Source: Mastigamoeba balamuthi (Eukaryota > Evosea > Mastigamoebida > Mastigamoebidae). Taken from it: 64,000 nt of DNA. The DNA is taken from the NCBI GenBank assembly GCA_902651635.1, contig CACRSC010000017.1, positions 2,352 to 66,351 on the forward strand. Reading direction: 5' to 3'. The notes beneath the pieces are model-generated. The model was not told the DNA's origin and made no database searches. It worked only from the letters and a program-made list of their open reading frames with translations. The position numbers were made by a program, and so were the translations under genes. Shown here piece by piece: positions 59,601-64,000 of the stretch (within the stretch, counting starts at the first letter, position 1; every line of letters starts with the position of its first letter).

Positions 59601-62600
59601 ACATCGCGTCGGACATCGACACGCCCAACTCGTCTGCGTCGGACGCTGTGTTCGATCCGGAGGCGAACGTCACCTCGCCAGTGACGCACTACTCGAGGAA
59701 GCCCTTGCTTGCCGGGACTGCCAAGAGCGTGCAGCGGTCGGTGGCCAAGAACACGACGATGGGGCTGTCGATAGACTACGACATGGAGGCGCGGGCCACA
59801 GGATGGCTCGCGGTGATCTTCGTGCTGTACAGTGTCTTTATGCAACTGCTGGGGTTTCTCGTGCTCGGGGCGTACGTGCACTTTGTGGACACGCCCAGGA
59901 AGATCATCGAGTCCCGCGGGCAGTCGACGTGGTGGTGGGCTCTGTTCCACACCATCGCCGCGTTTAACAACACGGGGATGAGCACACTGTCCGATGGGCT
60001 GGAGATGTTCAGCCAGGACCCCGTCATTCTGTGCGTGCTATGTTCTCTCGTCGCAGTTGGAAACACGTGCCTCCCGATCGTCGTGCGCTTTGTCATCTGG
60101 ATGGCGAGGAACCTCTCTGGCCAGAGACGCCTTCCCAAGAGCCTTCAGTCCCTGAGATGTGCGCACACTGGTATTAGAATCATCCTGACCACCCTTTTTC
60201 ACAGACATTCTGGTGAATCCGACGCGCTGCCACACCCATATCTTCCCGGGAGTCCACACGAGACTGCTCGTGTGCATCTTCCTGGTGCTCAACATTGTAT
60301 CTACGCTTGCCTATGTTGCCCTCGAGGGCAAGAACCCGCTTGCCTGGCAAACGTGGCTATTTGGAGGATTCCTGGCCGTGGCAACTCGCACTGCAGGCTT
60401 CTCAATAACAGATCTGTCCAAGCTCTCGGAGCCCTTGCTCCTCCTGATCCTGGGCTCCATGTACATCGCAGCATATCCCATTGCTTGTACGTCAATTTCC
60501 CGTGTTGGGCTTCGGATCTCATCTCAACATCTCCATAGTGGTGCGTCAGTATCGCGAAGAGCAACTGGAAGAAGCACTCGGCCAGAAGAGGCCTGCCACC
60601 AAATTCGAGACAATGGCAAACAACTTGAAGGGCATGTTCTTCCATCACTTGATGTGAGTTTTTCCGTTAAGAACATGCACGTCTCACATCGCGTCCGCAG
60701 ATGGCTCTACATCGCAATGTTCTGTATGTCTCTGTTCGAGTACTCGTCCAAGGACATACTGCGCACGAGCCTGCTCAGGATCGCTTTTGAGCTTGTCTCT
60801 GCATACGGGACTGTTGGATACTCACTTGGGTATCCCGGGATGGCGTGCTCCCTCGCTGGGGCACTGACGTGGCCGTCGCGCGTCCTTTTGATGCTAGCGA
60901 TGCTGACGGGACGCATGAGAGGGCTGCCTGGCCGTGTTTACCATCCGGATATGCGGCTAGACGTGCAACCAATGACCGGACTGCAAGAGCTGTGAACTGT
61001 AACGCCACGCATGACCAACTGAATCAAAACTACATTTGGCGTGACACAACAATTGTGCGTGTGTTTTTCTGTGATTTGTTTTCCCCGAAATTTCGAGGCA
61101 GCTATCAATCGCCCCGCTCCTTCCGCGTATCGTATCCGCCTCAAATCACATTTTTCGTGCTTGTGTGTGCCGACATGTCTGGCGCTGAGGGGTTCTACGT
61201 GCTTCCCTGCGCTTTTCCAGAGCTCTGGGACGCTGTCGTCGCCGTTCTCTCGCGCGACATCGGCGACCCGGCGGCCCTCTGTGCGGCGGTGGCGGACCTG
61301 CACGGGCTGTCTCACCCCACGCGGCACTCGGGCGGGAACGGTGCGCCTGCGCCTCTCCCGGGCCTGCTCACTGCGGTCAGCGAGCTCGGCACGGCGATCG
61401 AAGGGTTCGACTTCTTCGCGACGCTGCTCCCGTGTGTTGTGTCGTGGGCCAAGATGATGCCATCCCTGTTCCCTGGAGATGCCGCCCGTATTCCAGCACT
61501 CCTTGCTGGGCTGCAGCGGTCCGTCTCGTACACTCGAGAGCAGGCTAGGTCTGTGCTTGCTCTGGCTTTCTTCTGTGCCATGCCGGACTATCCTGTAGGC
61601 TTCGCTCTCGTTCACCCCCTTGCCCCTTACTGAGTTCTCGTCTGCAGGGCAAGGGGACAATTGGGGAGTTCGGCAGCATAAGCATGTGGGAGGTCTACTC
61701 CTCCAGGAGCAGCGTCGCGGTGGAGCGTATCAAGTGTCTGCTGGCATACCTTCATTGCGCCAGGTCGTGGCGCCAGGAGGCTGGCGAAGTGGGTCGCATC
61801 ACGTTTGAGCGCAGAGTGCTCCCAGAGGCTCCCGTCTGGAAGACCAGCAAGGCACCGCTGTGCGAGATCAGATTCTCTGCGGAGCACCGCATCGAGGACG
61901 TTCCGGGCGCTGACATGCACGTCGACTTCGCCAACGCCGATCTGCACATAGGCCGTATTCAGGCCACGGCCACCCAGGAGGAGGTCCTGTTTTCCATACG
62001 ACCCGAGCTGTTCCTGGGTCTCCTCGCATCGGAGACGATGATGCCAAACGAAGCCATCGTGATGAGTGGTACCCGGCGCTGCTCCCGGTACACCGGGTAC
62101 CAGGGCACTTTCCGCTTCGCTGGCATCCACCCGGAGGCTCTGCCAGCAGAGGCTCGCATGGAGGACCTGCAGCGCATCGTTGCCATTGACGCTGTTATCG
62201 CCTTCATGGGCATCTCGCAGTTCAGCCAGCAGGCAGTCGATAGGGATATTCACAAGGCGTACGTGGGCTTTCTGGGGTACCGCGCCATATCGACTGGTGC
62301 GTGGGGGTGCGGTGCCTTCGGCGGAGACCGCGAGCTCAAGATGCTACAGCAGGCCATCGCTGCCTCTGTCGCGGCGGTGCCGGTGCTCTACTTCTCCACG
62401 TTCGGCAAGTCAGACGATGCCATACACCTCGATAAGATGTACAAAGAAGTGATGTCCAAGGCCCCAGACGCAGGGGCTCTGTATCGTGCCCTTGTGGGAG
62501 CCAAGCCCGGTGGACACGCGAGCTTCGGGAAGGTGGTGCTGCGGCGCCTGTGACGAGACGACAGCGACACTCCGACCGACCGCCCAAAGGAGAAGAGGCA

Positions 62601-64000
62601 CCAATGGGGCGGGCAGGGAAATAAAAGACTCCACGTTGTCTTGCATTGTGATGGATCTTACCATCCGAGCCCCTTGAGGGCAAGCGAGTACGGCGCGTCA
62701 CGTATCGCCTTTACAACCGCCAGTGCCCTGCTGTCGGCTCGCCCGCGCAGCTTGCGAAGTGCTCTGCAGAGCAGATTCTGGTCCATCTTCTTGGCGTCCT
62801 CCTGGCCGAGGCAGAATGGCTGCTGGGCAAGAGCGGCGACGATGGCGTCCTGCCCCAGCTCGCACGCAGTGTACAGCGCGCGGCTGCGCCTCGCGTTCTC
62901 CGCTCCGACAGCGTAAGGCGCCTCGGTCAGCGCGGAGAGTGTGGCGGCATCTCCCGTCTCTGCAGCGGCCAGGACGAGGTCGTCAACGTGCTGCTGCGCC
63001 TCCTCCGAGGTGATGACGAAAGGCGGCAGTGCGAGAGCGCGCAGGGCAGCAACCCCGCCAGACCTCACGGCGCCCTGCAGCAGCACAGGCACCGCCTTGG
63101 CTCTGCTGCTCCCCGAGGCGGCCGAGAACGGCGGGCGAGCGAGCACCGCCGCCACGTCAAAGTTCCCGCTCTTGCACGCCGCCTTGAGCGCCTCGAACAC
63201 CTCGCGCTCCTGGGGCGTCGGGTACGGCGCCTCCGCCACGGCCTCGGCCACCGACACGTACCCCAGCGTTGCCGCGCGGACGAGCGCTGCCGCGGCGCTG
63301 TCCGCCACAGGGGCAGCGAACGGGGGCCTGCCGAGCACGCGGAACACCCCCGAGAGCCCGTGCGACGAGGCGACCGCCAGCGCGCGCGCCTCCGACTCGG
63401 GCTCGGCGCCCTTGCAGCCGGCAGCAGCGCCCAGGGTCAGCGAGTCGAGCGGCTCCCCGCGCAGGCACTCAGCGCCCGGCGCGCGCGACAGCACCCAGCG
63501 CACGAGCCCCAGCAGCGCGCAGCGCGAGTCGGCGGTCTCGCCGGCAGCGCGGCCCGACTGCGCCCCGCACTGGTGCGGCCGCGCGGCGGCAGAGGCGGGC
63601 AGCGCCCACGCAGAGGCGAAGCGCGCGGAGACGACCGACCGCAGCAGCGCGGGCGACGCGCAGCCGCGCAGGACCGAGGCGAAGAGGACGTCGAGGAGGG
63701 CGGCGCGGCGGCGGGCGGGGGCGGGGCCGAGGCGGGCGAGGCACGGGGCCGCGAGGGCCGCGGGGAACGAGAGCGCGAGGGAGGCGAGGTCCGAGGGGCA
63801 GCGGACGTGGGGGACGACGAAGCGGCGCAGCAGGTTAGCCGCGTCCATCGTGGCGCAGGCGGGCTCGCTCGGCGCGGCGTCCAGTCGGCGTGCTTTGGGC
63901 TCCATTGATGCCTTTGTGCGGGTCTGAAAGATTCGCGCGTTGTGACGACATTTTTTCCAGCGTCGGATCCGTATCAGTAGTGGCCCATGAGCACCTCGGG

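Overview
This is a eukaryotic nuclear contig from a GC-rich, gene-dense protist. The genes are split by many short introns (mostly 30-200 nt, GT-AG, donors often GTACGC, GTGCGT or GTCCGT, plus two GC-AG introns). Intergenic gaps are a few hundred bases and there are no operons or ribosome binding sites. The gene set and architectures (EPLIN-type LIM fused to a DIL domain, CLU-like/TPR protein, V-ATPase c'', Rab11, exocyst Sec10, a bacterial-type YgeW carbamoyltransferase) fit an amoebozoan. A GC-rich archamoeba such as Mastigamoeba is my best guess, by inference only.

Positions 1-6090 differ from the rest: lower GC, strongly CpG-depleted, rich in TpG/CpA, and built from repeats. Two ~360-470 bp repeats (R1) and two ~265 bp repeats (R2) are direct copies, with subterminal-type short repeats around them. 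Coding-like stretches are decayed and I cannot assign a family. Copies differ largely at CpG sites, as expected for methylation-driven decay of silenced repeats.

From 6.2 kb onward ordinary genes follow: Cdh1/Fzr (-), Sec10 (+), an uncertain fragment (12.6-13.1 kb), nicotinate phosphoribosyltransferase (+), an unknown possible DNA-binding protein (+), nucleoredoxin with one dead domain (-), Rab11 (-), a CAMK-type kinase with a predicted myristoyl site (+), a SAM protein (+), YgeW (+), Mog1 (-), a two-RRM Gln-rich protein (+), a CLU-like/TPR protein (+), a TPT/SLC35 transporter (-), a coiled-coil protein (-), an LRR protein (+), eL20 (-), V-ATPase c'' (+), a LIM-coiled coil-DIL protein (-), a Sel1-repeat protein (-), a very large parallel beta-helix protein with a C-terminal PARP-like domain (-), an F-box protein (+), a Schlafen/AlbA_2-DEAH helicase fusion (-), a Trk/HKT potassium transporter (+), a PARG (+) and a degenerate ankyrin-like repeat protein (-).

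The most unusual items are the AlbA_2-DEAH helicase fusion, the beta-helix/PARP-like protein with a PARG eraser about 10 kb away, the intron-bearing YgeW gene, the LIM-DIL fusion and the CpG-decayed repeat block. Four single-N joins (3627, 36444, 43625, 46286) mark assembly gaps. The two in the middle are flanked by duplicated sequence that is almost certainly artefactual and disrupts the LRR and LIM-DIL genes. Exon boundaries were derived by eye from reading-frame continuity and splice signals; several gene starts are uncertain where stated.
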